Origin: Acidobacteriota bacterium
GTDB taxonomy: Bacteria; Acidobacteriota; Thermoanaerobaculia; Multivoradales; Multivoraceae
Direction of reading: 5' to 3'
DNA length: 64,000 nt
NCBI GenBank assembly: GCA_011525365.1
Contig: WTGQ01000002.1
Span: 62,001 to 126,000, forward strand
The notes beneath the pieces were generated by a model. It was given only the letters and a program-made list of their open reading frames with translations, searched no databases and was not told the origin of the DNA. Shown piece by piece: positions 35,045 to 43,409 of this stretch (positions are counted from its first letter, which is position 1; every line of letters starts with the position of its first letter). Position numbers and translations under genes: made by a program.

Positions 35045-36726
35045 GGATCTTCGAGACTCCGCTCTATCCCTACGAGCGGAGCCCCGACCAGGACGCCCCG
35101 AACCCGGCCTGTCACCCGGTGGTGGTGGTCGGCGCGGGACCCGCCGGTCTGGTGGCCGCCATCGACCTGGCGCGGCGCGACATTCCCGTGGTGCTGCTCG
35201 ATGAAAACGACCGGGTCAGCTACGGCTCGCGCGCCATCTGTTTCGCCAAGCGGGCGCTGGAGATCCTCGACCGTCTCGGCTGCGGCGACGAGATCACAGG
35301 CCACGGCGTGACCTGGAGCCGAGGCAAGGTCTTCTTCCGCGACCGCCGCATCTACGGGTTCGATCTTCTGGCGGAGGAAGGGCACCGGCGGCCGGCCTTC
35401 ATCAACCTGCAGCAGTACCGCCTCGAGGAGCTCCTGCTGAGGCGCCTCCGTGACCTCCAGTCGGAGGGCCGTCCCGTCGAGCTGCGGGGCGGCAGCCAGG
35501 TGACGAAGGTCGAACCCGCCACTGACAGCGTGCTCCTGACCGTCGAGACCCCGGAAGGTCCGTACCGGCTGGAGGCCGAGTGGGTCGTGGCGTGCGACGG
35601 GGCCGGTTCGACCGTGCGCCGCGAGCTGGGACTCGAGTTCGCGGGCCGGGTGTTCGAGGACAACTTCCTCATCGCCGACGTCACAATGAAAGCCGACTTC
35701 CCGACGGAGCGCTGGTTCTGGTTCGATCCGCCGTTCAACCGGGGCCAGTCGGCACTGCTTCACAGGCAGCCGGAGGGTCTGTGGCGGATCGACCTCCAGC
35801 TCGGGCCGGGGGTCGACCGGGAGGAGGAGCAGCGTCCCGAGAACGTCGTTCCGCGGCTGCGCCAGATGCTCGGCGACGACGTCGAGTTCGAACTCGAGTG
35901 GATCTCGGTCTACACCTTCCAGTGCGCGCGGATCGACCGCTTCCGTCACGGCCGGGTGCTCTTCGCCGGCGACGCGGCCCACCAGGTCTCGCCGTTCGGG
36001 GCGCGTGGAGCGAACAGCGGCCTCCAGGACGTCGACAACCTGGTGTGGAAGCTCGAGCGCGTGCTCCGCGGCCGCTCGCCGGATTCGCTGCTCGACAGCT
36101 ACGACGCCGAGCGCGTCCCGGCTGCCGACGAGAACATCCTGAACTCGACGCGCTCGACGGACTTCATCACTCCGAAGTCGGAGACCAGCCGTCTGTTTCG
36201 GGACGCGGTCCTGAACCTGGCGGAGACGCAGCCCATGGCGCGGCCACTGGTGAACTCGGGACGGCTATCGCTGCCGCACGTGTATCTCGACTCGCCCCTC
36301 CAGAGCCCGGACGTGGACGGCCTGCCCGCGCGCACCCGGCCCGGCTCGCCCGCGGTCGACGCGCCGCTCGGCGACGGCTGGCTGCTGGCGCGCCTGGGCG
36401 ACCGCTTCCAGCTTCTCGCCCTGGGTAGCTGCGCGGCAGAGACTGGGTACGCCGGCGTCCCCGCCGGCATCCGGCGCAAAGCGCCGGCTTCTGGGTCTTC
36501 TGCCGCGCTGGGCATCGACGTTGCGGACGAGCCGGGCCTGGAAGTCATCAGCCTGCCCGCCGGAAGGCACCCGCTACTGGACGAGAGGTACCTCGGCGGT
36601 GCTCCCGGCGCCCTGTATCTTCTCCGTCCCGACCAGCACGTCGCCGCGCGCTTCACCGACTACGACCCCGAGCGGACCGCCGCCGCCCTTCGGCGCGCGA
36701 GCGCTCAGGAGACCGACGACCCATGA
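35041..36726 (+). CDS. FAD-dependent aromatic hydroxylase (MhpA/PHBH-like)
   Basis: The start is TTG in a TTGA overlap; 561 residues. The Rossmann motif VVVGAGPAGLVAAIDLARR, the RICFAKR active-site strand, DGAGSTVRRELG (the DG motif) and GRVLFAGDAAHQVSPFGARGANSG (second FAD motif) define a class A flavoprotein monooxygenase. A thioredoxin-like C-terminal domain of the phenol-hydroxylase type follows. It should add a hydroxyl group to a phenolic acid using NAD(P)H and O2. Residues of about 465 to 489 are encoded by a palindromic repeat and look like an insertion. The gene is coupled to DUF2783 downstream by ATGA. Confidence 0.87.
   Translation: MRIFETPLYPYERSPDQDAPNPACHPVVVVGAGPAGLVAAIDLARRDIPVVLLDENDRVSYGSRAICFAKRALEILDRLGCGDEITGHGVTWSRGKVFFRDRRIYGFDLLAEEGHRRPAFINLQQYRLEELLLRRLRDLQSEGRPVELRGGSQVTKVEPATDSVLLTVETPEGPYRLEAEWVVACDGAGSTVRRELGLEFAGRVFEDNFLIADVTMKADFPTERWFWFDPPFNRGQSALLHRQPEGLWRIDLQLGPGVDREEEQRPENVVPRLRQMLGDDVEFELEWISVYTFQCARIDRFRHGRVLFAGDAAHQVSPFGARGANSGLQDVDNLVWKLERVLRGRSPDSLLDSYDAERVPAADENILNSTRSTDFITPKSETSRLFRDAVLNLAETQPMARPLVNSGRLSLPHVYLDSPLQSPDVDGLPARTRPGSPAVDAPLGDGWLLARLGDRFQLLALGSCAAETGYAGVPAGIRRKAPASGSSAALGIDVADEPGLEVISLPAGRHPLLDERYLGGAPGALYLLRPDQHVAARFTDYDPERTAAALRRASAQETDDP
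36433..36506. repeat. Palindromic repeat inserted in the hydroxylase coding sequence
   Basis: GCGGCAGA at 36433 and TCTGCCGC at 36499 are perfect terminal inverted repeats. Inside are two perfect 7-bp hairpins, GCCGGCG-TCCC-CGCCGGC and CCGGCGC-AAA-GCGCCGG. Twenty-six bases (36442-36467) recur exactly at 47987-48012. The reading frame stays open through it. Confidence 0.7.
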
Positions 36727-36920
36727 CCCGACTCCGGACCGAACCCAACATCTCCGATGGCGACGGCTTCTACCAGGAGCTCCTGGAGCTTCACCAGGGC
36801 CGCGCGAAGGAAGAGAGCGACGCGATCAACGCCCGCCTGATCCTGCTGCTCGCGAACCACATCGGCGACCGCGAGGTGCTGCGCGAGGCGATGCGAGCGG
36901 CGGCCGACGCGGGCCTCTGA
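36723..36920 (+). CDS. DUF2783 family small protein
   Basis: This 65-residue protein starts at the ATG of an ATGA overlap with the hydroxylase stop. It is mostly helical, with FYQELLELHQG and LILLLANHIGDREVL, which I recognise as the DUF2783 type. That family is found directly beside FAD aromatic hydroxylases, so a role as partner or stabiliser of the enzyme is likely but not shown. It has no signal peptide and no cysteines. Confidence 0.75.
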   Translation: MTRLRTEPNISDGDGFYQELLELHQGRAKEESDAINARLILLLANHIGDREVLREAMRAAADAGL

Positions 36921-36942
36921 GCGAGGCCGCGCGCACCGCGCG

Positions 36943-37878
36943 CTAGTTGCCTGCTCTCTGCCGGATCACCTCCGCGACGACGCCCGGAACACTGATGTAG
37001 GGGTAGTGCTTCGACGGGATCCAGACCAGGTCGAGATCGCCTCGCTGCGCCAGGACCATCGCGCTCGCGGCGAACCATGCGTTCGTCTGCATCCCGGCCG
37101 TGACCGTGACGGGCGCCCGGTTGAGTTCTTCGGCGGTGAAGACGCGGTTGCAGCAGGGCGTGTCCGGGTCCAGGTAGTGGTTGAACCAGGTCTCGACGTT
37201 GTTCGACCGGCGCTCGATGTAGTCCTCTCCCAGCCGCTTCACGGCCTTCGGATTGAGGACCATGGCGTCGTTTTCGGACTCGATGCCCGCCCGCTCGGCC
37301 TCGGCGAAGCCGCCGAACAGGGCCGCGCGCTGGCTGTTCACCTTGGGGAACCAGGTGGCGAAGGCCTCGTTGAAGGGCGTTTCGGGGACGTCGCTGACGA
37401 CGGCCGGCTCGTGGACGACGGCGTGACGAACGAGCTCGGGGTGGTCCGCGACGAGGGCGAGCACCGCGACGCCGCCGGAGCTCGAGCCGTAGAACGTCGC
37501 CTCGGTGATCCCGAGGGACTCGACCAGCGCCGCCACCTGGTTGCCGAGCATTGCCGCGGACATGCCGTCCCAGGTCGGCGGCGGGCCGGAACGGGAGAAG
37601 CCCGGCATGTCGAATGTGATGACGGTGAAGTCGTCCGCCAGGGTGTCGGCGAGATACCTGTAGGCGCCGCAGTCTCCCTGTCCGGACGGGACCAGCACGA
37701 CCGGCGGGCCGTCGCCGCTCTTCTCCACGTAGAAGTCGATGCCGGCGGCCTCGTGCCGGAAGCTCTCGACCGGCGGGGCATCCGACGAGTCGCCGCCCTG
37801 GGCTGCCAGCGGCGCGGCGCAGGCCAGGAGAAGGCTGGCGGCGAGAGCGACCCTGGCGGGGGAGGTAGAGGTGAGCAT
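36943..37878 (-). CDS. Exported alpha/beta hydrolase
   Basis: The 311-residue protein begins with a hydrophobic export signal that contains LLLAC, so it may be a lipoprotein or be cut after LAAQ. The alpha/beta hydrolase core is clear: VVLVPSGQGDCGAYRYLAD, ITFDMPGFSRSG, nucleophile elbow YGSSSGGVAVL, and a C-terminal His in SKHYPYISVPG. The fold resembles MhpC/BphD C-C hydrolases and haloperoxidase-like esterases, but export would separate it from a cytosolic ring-cleavage product. It lies eight bases downstream of the second hydroxylase gene on the same strand. Confidence 0.78.
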   Translation of the reverse strand: MLTSTSPARVALAASLLLACAAPLAAQGGDSSDAPPVESFRHEAAGIDFYVEKSGDGPPVVLVPSGQGDCGAYRYLADTLADDFTVITFDMPGFSRSGPPPTWDGMSAAMLGNQVAALVESLGITEATFYGSSSGGVAVLALVADHPELVRHAVVHEPAVVSDVPETPFNEAFATWFPKVNSQRAALFGGFAEAERAGIESENDAMVLNPKAVKRLGEDYIERRSNNVETWFNHYLDPDTPCCNRVFTAEELNRAPVTVTAGMQTNAWFAASAMVLAQRGDLDLVWIPSKHYPYISVPGVVAEVIRQRAGN

Positions 37879-37886
37879 GGGAACTC

Positions 37887-39536
37887 CTAGGAAGGTTGCA
37901 GGCAGGTGAGATGTGCGACGAACGCATCGGCGTCACGAGGGAGTTCGTCGCCGCGCCACGCCACGTGCTGATCGGTTCGCGCCAGGAGGTACTCGTGAGC
38001 GTAGTGCTGGGGCCTGCCGGGCAGGTCGAGAGTCACGAGCGGCATGCCGGTCTTCTCGAACGCCCCTGCCAGTGACTCCTCGACCTTCTCACCGCTGAAG
38101 TTGAGCAGCGTGTAGCCCTGGCCCAGGAGGTCGTAGACGGAGCGCCCATCCTCCATCCAGAAGTGGGGCAGCCTGCATCCGGGCGCGGTGCTGGGCGTCG
38201 CATGGCCCATGTCGTAGGAGGGGGCCTCTTCGCCGTCGTAGTGGATGACGGGCGAGTCGTCGTAGAAGTAGCCGAAGTTCAGACCTTCGCAGGCGAACTG
38301 CGGCCAGTTGATGTCGTAGAGCTGCCTGCCGAGGCGTTTGCGCACGAGCTTGCCGAGGAAACCCTTGCTCTCCAGCACCTTGGGGATCGACCGTCGCTGG
38401 GCCCTGTCCATGTACTCCAGGGCCTTGCCCATGGCGAGGCGGCTGACCTGTTCCGTGATCGGATGCCGTTCGCGCTCGTGCGCCTCCAGCAGCCGCTCGC
38501 CGGCCTGTCCGTTGAGGACGGCGGCCATCATCCAGGACAGGTTCGTGCAGTCGGCGATGCCCGCGTTCATGCCATAGCCCGCGAACGGGATCCAGATGTG
38601 CGCGGCGTCGCCAGCGATGAAGACGTTGTTGTCCCTGAATCTCGAAGCGACCATCCGGCGCGCGGTCCAGTCCTGGTGATGGACCACCTCCCAGGTGAAG
38701 TCGTCGCCGACGCCGAGGACGTTGCGGATGGAGGCGTCGCGGTCCACGGACTCGAAGTCCCTGTTCATCGAGACGATCCGGTGAATGAGCCAGAGTTCGT
38801 CGCCGTCGATCGCGACGATGGTTCCTGATCCGCGCGGATTCACGACCCAGCTCATCCAGGCGGGATCGCCCGAGAACAGGTCCTTGATCGCCGGGCAGCG
38901 GATCAGCGAGGAACGGGCCTTCGAGATCTCGGCATCGCCCAGGAGGCGCACCCCCATCTGCTTGCGGACGGCACTTGAGGCGCCGTCGCAGCCGACGAGG
39001 TAGCGGCTTCGGATCGTGAGGGTCTCACCGGACCTCTGCTCGCAGGTCGCGGTGACGCCGTCGCCCGAGTCGCCGTAGCGGACGAACGCGGTCTCCGGCA
39101 CCAGCGTGATGCGGTCGAAGGTCCTGGCGTGCTCGTAGAGGATCGGGTTCAGGTAGAACTGGCTGACGCGAACGACGGGCTCCGGCGTCAGCCACTCGCT
39201 GTCCAGAAAGCCGGGAGCGGAGCGGCCGTCGTCGCCGAGACGCTCGTTCCGGCTGGGCAGGCGGATGCGCGTCAACTCCTCGCCGGCGATCGCCGTGCAG
39301 TAGATGACGTCGGTTGTGAAGTCGTCGGCGAGTCCGGCTGCCCGGACCTCGTCGGCGACCCCGAGACGGCGAAAGATCTCCATCGTCCGCGCGGCGACCG
39401 TGTTGCACTTTGCGTCGGCCGGCTCGTCTTCGGACCGGCTCTCGACGACGGTGACGTCGACCCCGCGCGAGGCGAGGTCCATCGCCAGCGTCAGCCCGAC
39501 CGGGCCCGCCCCGATGACCGTGACCTGCGTCTCCAC
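37887..39536 (-). CDS. FAD-dependent aromatic hydroxylase (phenol hydroxylase/TfdB-like)
   Basis: The 549-residue flavoprotein has VTVIGAGPVGLTLAMDLASRG at the N-terminus and VGCDGASSAVRKQMG as the DG motif. NNVFIAGDAAHIWIPFAGYGMNAG is the second FAD motif, and a C-terminal thioredoxin-like domain binds no cofactor. This is a class A monooxygenase of the group that hydroxylates phenols, phenylpropionates or polyketides. It is encoded four bases downstream of a BphC-like dioxygenase, so hydroxylation then extradiol cleavage is the likely order. The native substrate is not given by sequence. Confidence 0.87.
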   Translation of the reverse strand: METQVTVIGAGPVGLTLAMDLASRGVDVTVVESRSEDEPADAKCNTVAARTMEIFRRLGVADEVRAAGLADDFTTDVIYCTAIAGEELTRIRLPSRNERLGDDGRSAPGFLDSEWLTPEPVVRVSQFYLNPILYEHARTFDRITLVPETAFVRYGDSGDGVTATCEQRSGETLTIRSRYLVGCDGASSAVRKQMGVRLLGDAEISKARSSLIRCPAIKDLFSGDPAWMSWVVNPRGSGTIVAIDGDELWLIHRIVSMNRDFESVDRDASIRNVLGVGDDFTWEVVHHQDWTARRMVASRFRDNNVFIAGDAAHIWIPFAGYGMNAGIADCTNLSWMMAAVLNGQAGERLLEAHERERHPITEQVSRLAMGKALEYMDRAQRRSIPKVLESKGFLGKLVRKRLGRQLYDINWPQFACEGLNFGYFYDDSPVIHYDGEEAPSYDMGHATPSTAPGCRLPHFWMEDGRSVYDLLGQGYTLLNFSGEKVEESLAGAFEKTGMPLVTLDLPGRPQHYAHEYLLARTDQHVAWRGDELPRDADAFVAHLTCLQPS

Positions 39537-39540
39537 CGTG

Positions 39541-40512
39541 CTACGTCTTCGCCACCTGCTCGAACAGCCACGGGCAATCGATGAAGGGCGGCGACTGAAC
39601 GCCGCGCGAGGCGAGGTCGATCCGTTGGTTGAGCGCCATGGCCCTGGCTTCGTCCGGCAGGTCGACCCAGTCGTGACCCCAGAGGCTCGGGCCGTCGAAG
39701 ATCTCGACCGGCTGCCAGGTCGCCGGGTCGATGATGCGGCCGCCCCAGCCGTTCTCCACGAAGAAGCCCGAGGGAGTCCTCGCGTAGAAGGACGTCATGA
39801 AGTCGTTGGTGTGTCGACCGAGAGTGAAGCCCACGCGGTCCTCGCTCGCCCCGGCCAGGTCGTAGCCCTGTCCGACGTCGTCGAGCGACTGGAACTCGAC
39901 CATGAAGTGGTGGAAGCCCTTCTGCCCGGAGGCGATCATCGCCAGGCTGTGGTGGCGACCGTTGACGTGCAGGAAGTGGATGGGGACCGGCATGTTGCCG
40001 AAGTCGCTGAGCTCGAAGCCCAGAAGGTCGCGGTAGAAGGCCAGTTGCTTCTCGATGTCGGTGACGTGCAGGACCGCGTGCCCCATGCCCAGCGGACCCG
40101 TCTTGAAGCCCGAGATCGTCCTGCCCGGCACGAACGGCTCGCTCGTGCGCATCGGATTCCAGACCAGCTCCACGCGGTTCCCGTCCGGGTCGTGGCAGAC
40201 CAGGAGCCGCTCGACGAAGCGCCGGTCGGCGAGCTCCGGGCTACCCCATTCCGCCTCCACGCCGGCCGCGTCGAGCTTCGCGGCGAAGCCCTCCAGATCG
40301 TCCTCCCCGGCGACCTCCCAGCCCATGAAGGAGAGCGTGTCGCCCGGTTCGTCCGACACCAGCAGCCGCTGCTCCAAGTCGTCCATCCGGTAGGACAGGG
40401 ACTTGCCGCCCCGGTCGACCTGCTGCATGCCGAGCAGGTTGCAGGCGAAGTCGTTCCAGTCGTCGAGCTTGTCCGAGCGGACTCCGAGGTAGGCGAGGGA
40501 CGCTGTGTTCAT
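39541..40512 (-). CDS. Extradiol dioxygenase, VOC family (BphC-like)
   Basis: The start is the ATG at 40512 (MNTASLAYLGVRSDKLDDW); a much longer upstream frame is not conserved. The 323-residue protein has two VOC domains. The Fe ligands of 2,3-dihydroxybiphenyl 1,2-dioxygenases fall at H145 (MGHAVLHV), H201 or H202 (FHHFMVEF) and E253 (FFVENGWGG). The length and the first-domain sequence are BphC-like, unlike the dioxygenase at 2532. It would cleave a bicyclic or alkyl catechol made by the adjacent hydroxylase. Confidence 0.87.
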   Translation of the reverse strand: MNTASLAYLGVRSDKLDDWNDFACNLLGMQQVDRGGKSLSYRMDDLEQRLLVSDEPGDTLSFMGWEVAGEDDLEGFAAKLDAAGVEAEWGSPELADRRFVERLLVCHDPDGNRVELVWNPMRTSEPFVPGRTISGFKTGPLGMGHAVLHVTDIEKQLAFYRDLLGFELSDFGNMPVPIHFLHVNGRHHSLAMIASGQKGFHHFMVEFQSLDDVGQGYDLAGASEDRVGFTLGRHTNDFMTSFYARTPSGFFVENGWGGRIIDPATWQPVEIFDGPSLWGHDWVDLPDEARAMALNQRIDLASRGVQSPPFIDCPWLFEQVAKT

Positions 40513-40579
40513 CGTTCGTTCTCCTGGATTGGTACGGCAAGTGAGTATTCTCGAAAACCACGCGCGGGGGAACAGATCG

Positions 40580-41458
40580 ATGACGAAGACGAAGCACTGG
40601 ATCCTCACGGCCATCGTCCTGCTGGGCTTGGCTCCTGCGGCGGCGCAGGACGCAGCGCGGACCGAGCCGGGCGCGCAGGCTGCGAACGGCGAAACGCCGC
40701 GCCCGCTGTCGGCCTTCTTCGGGCTGGACAACGCTCTGCCGGCCGTGGCGAATCTCCTCTGCCAGGGGGCATCCGGGCAGGACGGCATGCCGATCGTGCT
40801 GTCCCATACCGTGGACGCGGAGACCCTGCAGGCCGGGGACTTCCGGATCGTCACGCGGTCCGGGTCCGAACGCACTCCCCTCTGCTCAACCCTTCGCCCG
40901 GCCGGCGATCCAGGCGAACTCAGGACCGTGCTCCTCATCGGTGAGTTCGGTGACGCGGCCGGCGACCCGCCGGTGAGAGTGCTCGTTGTCGACGACCTGT
41001 TCTCGGATGGAGTGGCGGGTGATCCGGTGAACTTCCGCGGAACAGAGACGAACGTCACGCCGCTCGATGCCGGGCCCTCTCTCGTGCTCGCGGAGGTGGT
41101 ACCCGAGCACGGATGGTCCACGGAGAGCCGGGGGTCGGCGTGTCCGGAAGGCATCCAACAGGTGGTCCGGGTGACCTGGGCCGGAGGCGTACGACTGCCG
41201 AATGGCGCCGACGCTGGCGACGCTGAGCGCGCCCTCTATCGCGTGACCGTGAAGCGCCCGAACGGCTCGACGGACGAGATCGTTCCGGCGGCGCTCGCGG
41301 ATTTGGGGGACAATGACAACAACCACCTCCTGTGTCTCGACACGTCCGCCCCGGCGGTCTCGGTCAGCTTTCCGGGCGGTCATCTCGTCGACCCCAATCA
41401 GGATCTGAATCCCGACACGCGGGTTGCGGTCAGCGGTGCTTCTGCCGAGGTGCCCTGA
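40580..41458 (+). CDS. Hypothetical exported protein
   Basis: The ATG at 40580 gives a signal peptide (KHWILTAIVLLGLAPAAAQ); the frame upstream to 40505 does not look coding. The 292-residue protein is rich in short beta-strand-like stretches such as VLSHTVDAETLQAGDFRIV and has several cysteines, but I do not recognise a family. It stands alone between the divergent ring-cleavage genes and tRNA-Glu and ends 43 bases before the tRNA. Confidence 0.6.
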   Translation: MTKTKHWILTAIVLLGLAPAAAQDAARTEPGAQAANGETPRPLSAFFGLDNALPAVANLLCQGASGQDGMPIVLSHTVDAETLQAGDFRIVTRSGSERTPLCSTLRPAGDPGELRTVLLIGEFGDAAGDPPVRVLVVDDLFSDGVAGDPVNFRGTETNVTPLDAGPSLVLAEVVPEHGWSTESRGSACPEGIQQVVRVTWAGGVRLPNGADAGDAERALYRVTVKRPNGSTDEIVPAALADLGDNDNNHLLCLDTSAPAVSVSFPGGHLVDPNQDLNPDTRVAVSGASAEVP

Positions 41459-41481
41459 CCACGGGCACGCTGTGCTAAATT
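41454..41481 (+). promoter_or_regulatory. Possible tRNA-Glu promoter
   Basis: CCTGAC (41454-41459), 16 bases, then TAAATT (41476-41481), about 20 bases before the tRNA. The -10 is fair and the -35 weak. It overlaps the end of the hypothetical gene. Confidence 0.3.
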
Positions 41482-41501
41482 GCGCGGCCCTGCGCACGCG
41501 T

Positions 41502-41577
41502 GGCCCGTTCGTCTAGGGGTCTAGGACGCTGGCCTCTCACGCCAGTAACACGGGTTCGAATCCCGTACGGGCTACCA
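41502..41577 (+). tRNA. tRNA-Glu (CTC)
   Basis: The acceptor strands GGCCCGT and ACGGGCT pair with a G-U first pair. The anticodon stem CTGGC/GCCAG carries loop CTCTCAC with anticodon CTC (41536-41538). The T-arm is ACGGG-TTCGAAT-CCCGT. The discriminator is A, and CCA is encoded at 41575-41577. Confidence 0.95.
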
Positions 41578-41648
41578 GCGCGCGTGTGGGTGGTTCGCCC
41601 CGGCGGGGCCGGAATCAGGGCTCCCCGCGGTGGTGTTAGGTTGCCGTA

Positions 41649-43409
41649 GTGTCTCTCCGACGCGGCATCTTCTGGTGTGCCTCCGGACTGCTGGCCGTGG
41701 CCCTGGGGCTCCTGCCGCTCGCGCCGGCTTCGGCGCAGAGAGACGACGAACCGGAGACGGAGATCCTCTCCCACGAGGAGGGGACGATCCTCGTCGGCCG
41801 CGACTCCGCGCCTCTGCCCTGGGCCCGCTCGGCCTCCGGGCCGCTCGTCGCGCTGGGCCCCGTGGTCGAGGTGCTGGGAGGGGACCTCGAGAGGGGTCCG
41901 CTCGGCGAGGCGCACACGGTACGTGTAGCGGGCCGGGAGGTCGTGCTCGGACCCCTGAGCAGGACGGTCGTGGTCGACGGCGAGGTTCACAACCTGTCGA
42001 TCAGGCCCTGGATCGAGCCGGAACCGGAGTACCCCGACGAAGAGGAGGAGGAAGACGGAGAAACGCCGGATTCGGAGGGGGATGGCGAGGAGGAAGAGCC
42101 CGAGCCGGAAGAGGAAGAGCCCGAGCTGCCCCCTGAGCCGATCGAGCCGCGCAAGCTGTTCGTGCCGGTCGACGCGCTGGCGCTGGCCTACCCCGAGACG
42201 CTCGGCTACCGCTTCGACTTCGACCGGCGCCGGGGCCTGCTTCGCGTCGACAGGACGGGCGAACGCCGCCTCGACGTGGAGGTGGACCGCGTCCACGACC
42301 TCGGCGCGACGACGCTCGTCGTGACCTTCTCCAACCGGCCTCGCTTCCAGGTCGATCGCTACCGCGCGGGCGTGCGGCTGCGGCTGCTGAGCGGGGTCAT
42401 GGAGCCGCGACGCCGGGTACGGTTGAACGATCCCCTCGTGCGCTGGATCGAAGTGCGCGAGCGGTCGGTCGATGTCGGTCTGGCGCCTCTCGCCGAGGCG
42501 TCCGAACCGTACCTCCTGGGCCGTCCGCCGCGGGTCCAGCTCGTCTTCGACATCACGCGGCGCCGGCCGGGACTGCAGCCGCGCGCGACGTCGCGGGCGG
42601 AGGAGGAACGGCGCGAGTTCCGGATCGTCCTCGATCCGGGCCATGGCGGAACGGACAACGGCTTGCGAACTTCGTCCGGCGAGAGTGAGAAGGACCTCGC
42701 GCTCGGGATCGCCGAGGCGCTCCGGTCCTACCTGGAGTTCGAGCTGGGCGCACGCGTGGTGCTTACGCGCAGCGGCGACAGCACGGTCACGCTCGAGAAC
42801 CGGACCTCCCTGGCCAACCAGTACGAGGCCGACCTCTTCGTGTCGCTGCACGTGGGCGCCGGCGGCGCGCCCCGGCCGGGAAGCGCGTTCCAGACCTGGG
42901 TTCTCGATCCGCCTCCGGCGCCGCTCGAGGAGGAGGCGACCGGGTCCGAGGAGGCGGCCGGCCCCGAGGTCGCCGAGGACGAACCGGAGCCGGCACCTGC
43001 ACCGGAGACGGACGCCTTCGAGGACGAGGATCTCGACGATCTCGAATCGGAACCGGTGGAAGAAGAGCCGCCGGTCGTGATTCCGCCGCTCGAACCCTGG
43101 GATCGGGTCCACGACGCGGAGCTCGGGCGGAGCGCGCTGCTGGCCCGGCTGATCCAGACCCAGGTCGGTGACGTACTCGGCCTGCCGAACCGCGGCTTCC
43201 AGCGTGCGCCGCTGCGGGTGTTGACCGGGGCGTCGATGCCTGCGGTCCTGATCGAGTTCGGGTACGAGGAAGTCGGGGAAGAGCGGATCCCGGTCTTCGA
43301 CGGCCCGCGCGGCCGCGAGGTGTTCGAGGCGATCGGACGGGCGATCCGTCTCTTCCGGGGCGTCATGACCGGCGCCGCGGAGACGACCGCCGACGGGACG
43401 CGATCGTGA
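41649..43409 (+). CDS. N-acetylmuramoyl-L-alanine amidase (AmiC-type, Amidase_3)
   Basis: The 586-residue exported protein (signal ending APASAQ; GTG start) cleaves the amide between muramic acid and the stem peptide. An N-terminal region resembling an AMIN/copper-amine-oxidase-like fold is split by a Glu/Pro-rich acidic linker (about residues 120 to 160). The zinc site of Amidase_3 is visible: DPGHGG (about residue 331), GESEKD with the Glu, SLHVG (about 400) and LIEFGYEE (about 535). A second acidic insertion lies between the last two, unusual for the family. It is coupled by GTGA to a GerMN lipoprotein and heads the murI/rph/mpl cluster. Confidence 0.88.
   Translation: MSLRRGIFWCASGLLAVALGLLPLAPASAQRDDEPETEILSHEEGTILVGRDSAPLPWARSASGPLVALGPVVEVLGGDLERGPLGEAHTVRVAGREVVLGPLSRTVVVDGEVHNLSIRPWIEPEPEYPDEEEEEDGETPDSEGDGEEEEPEPEEEEPELPPEPIEPRKLFVPVDALALAYPETLGYRFDFDRRRGLLRVDRTGERRLDVEVDRVHDLGATTLVVTFSNRPRFQVDRYRAGVRLRLLSGVMEPRRRVRLNDPLVRWIEVRERSVDVGLAPLAEASEPYLLGRPPRVQLVFDITRRRPGLQPRATSRAEEERREFRIVLDPGHGGTDNGLRTSSGESEKDLALGIAEALRSYLEFELGARVVLTRSGDSTVTLENRTSLANQYEADLFVSLHVGAGGAPRPGSAFQTWVLDPPPAPLEEEATGSEEAAGPEVAEDEPEPAPAPETDAFEDEDLDDLESEPVEEEPPVVIPPLEPWDRVHDAELGRSALLARLIQTQVGDVLGLPNRGFQRAPLRVLTGASMPAVLIEFGYEEVGEERIPVFDGPRGREVFEAIGRAIRLFRGVMTGAAETTADGTRS

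Noticed and set aside
41475..43112. Minus-strand frame with SPYGIRTRVTGVRGQRP
   Set aside because: It is the antisense of tRNA-Glu plus the amidase gene, a common annotation artefact.
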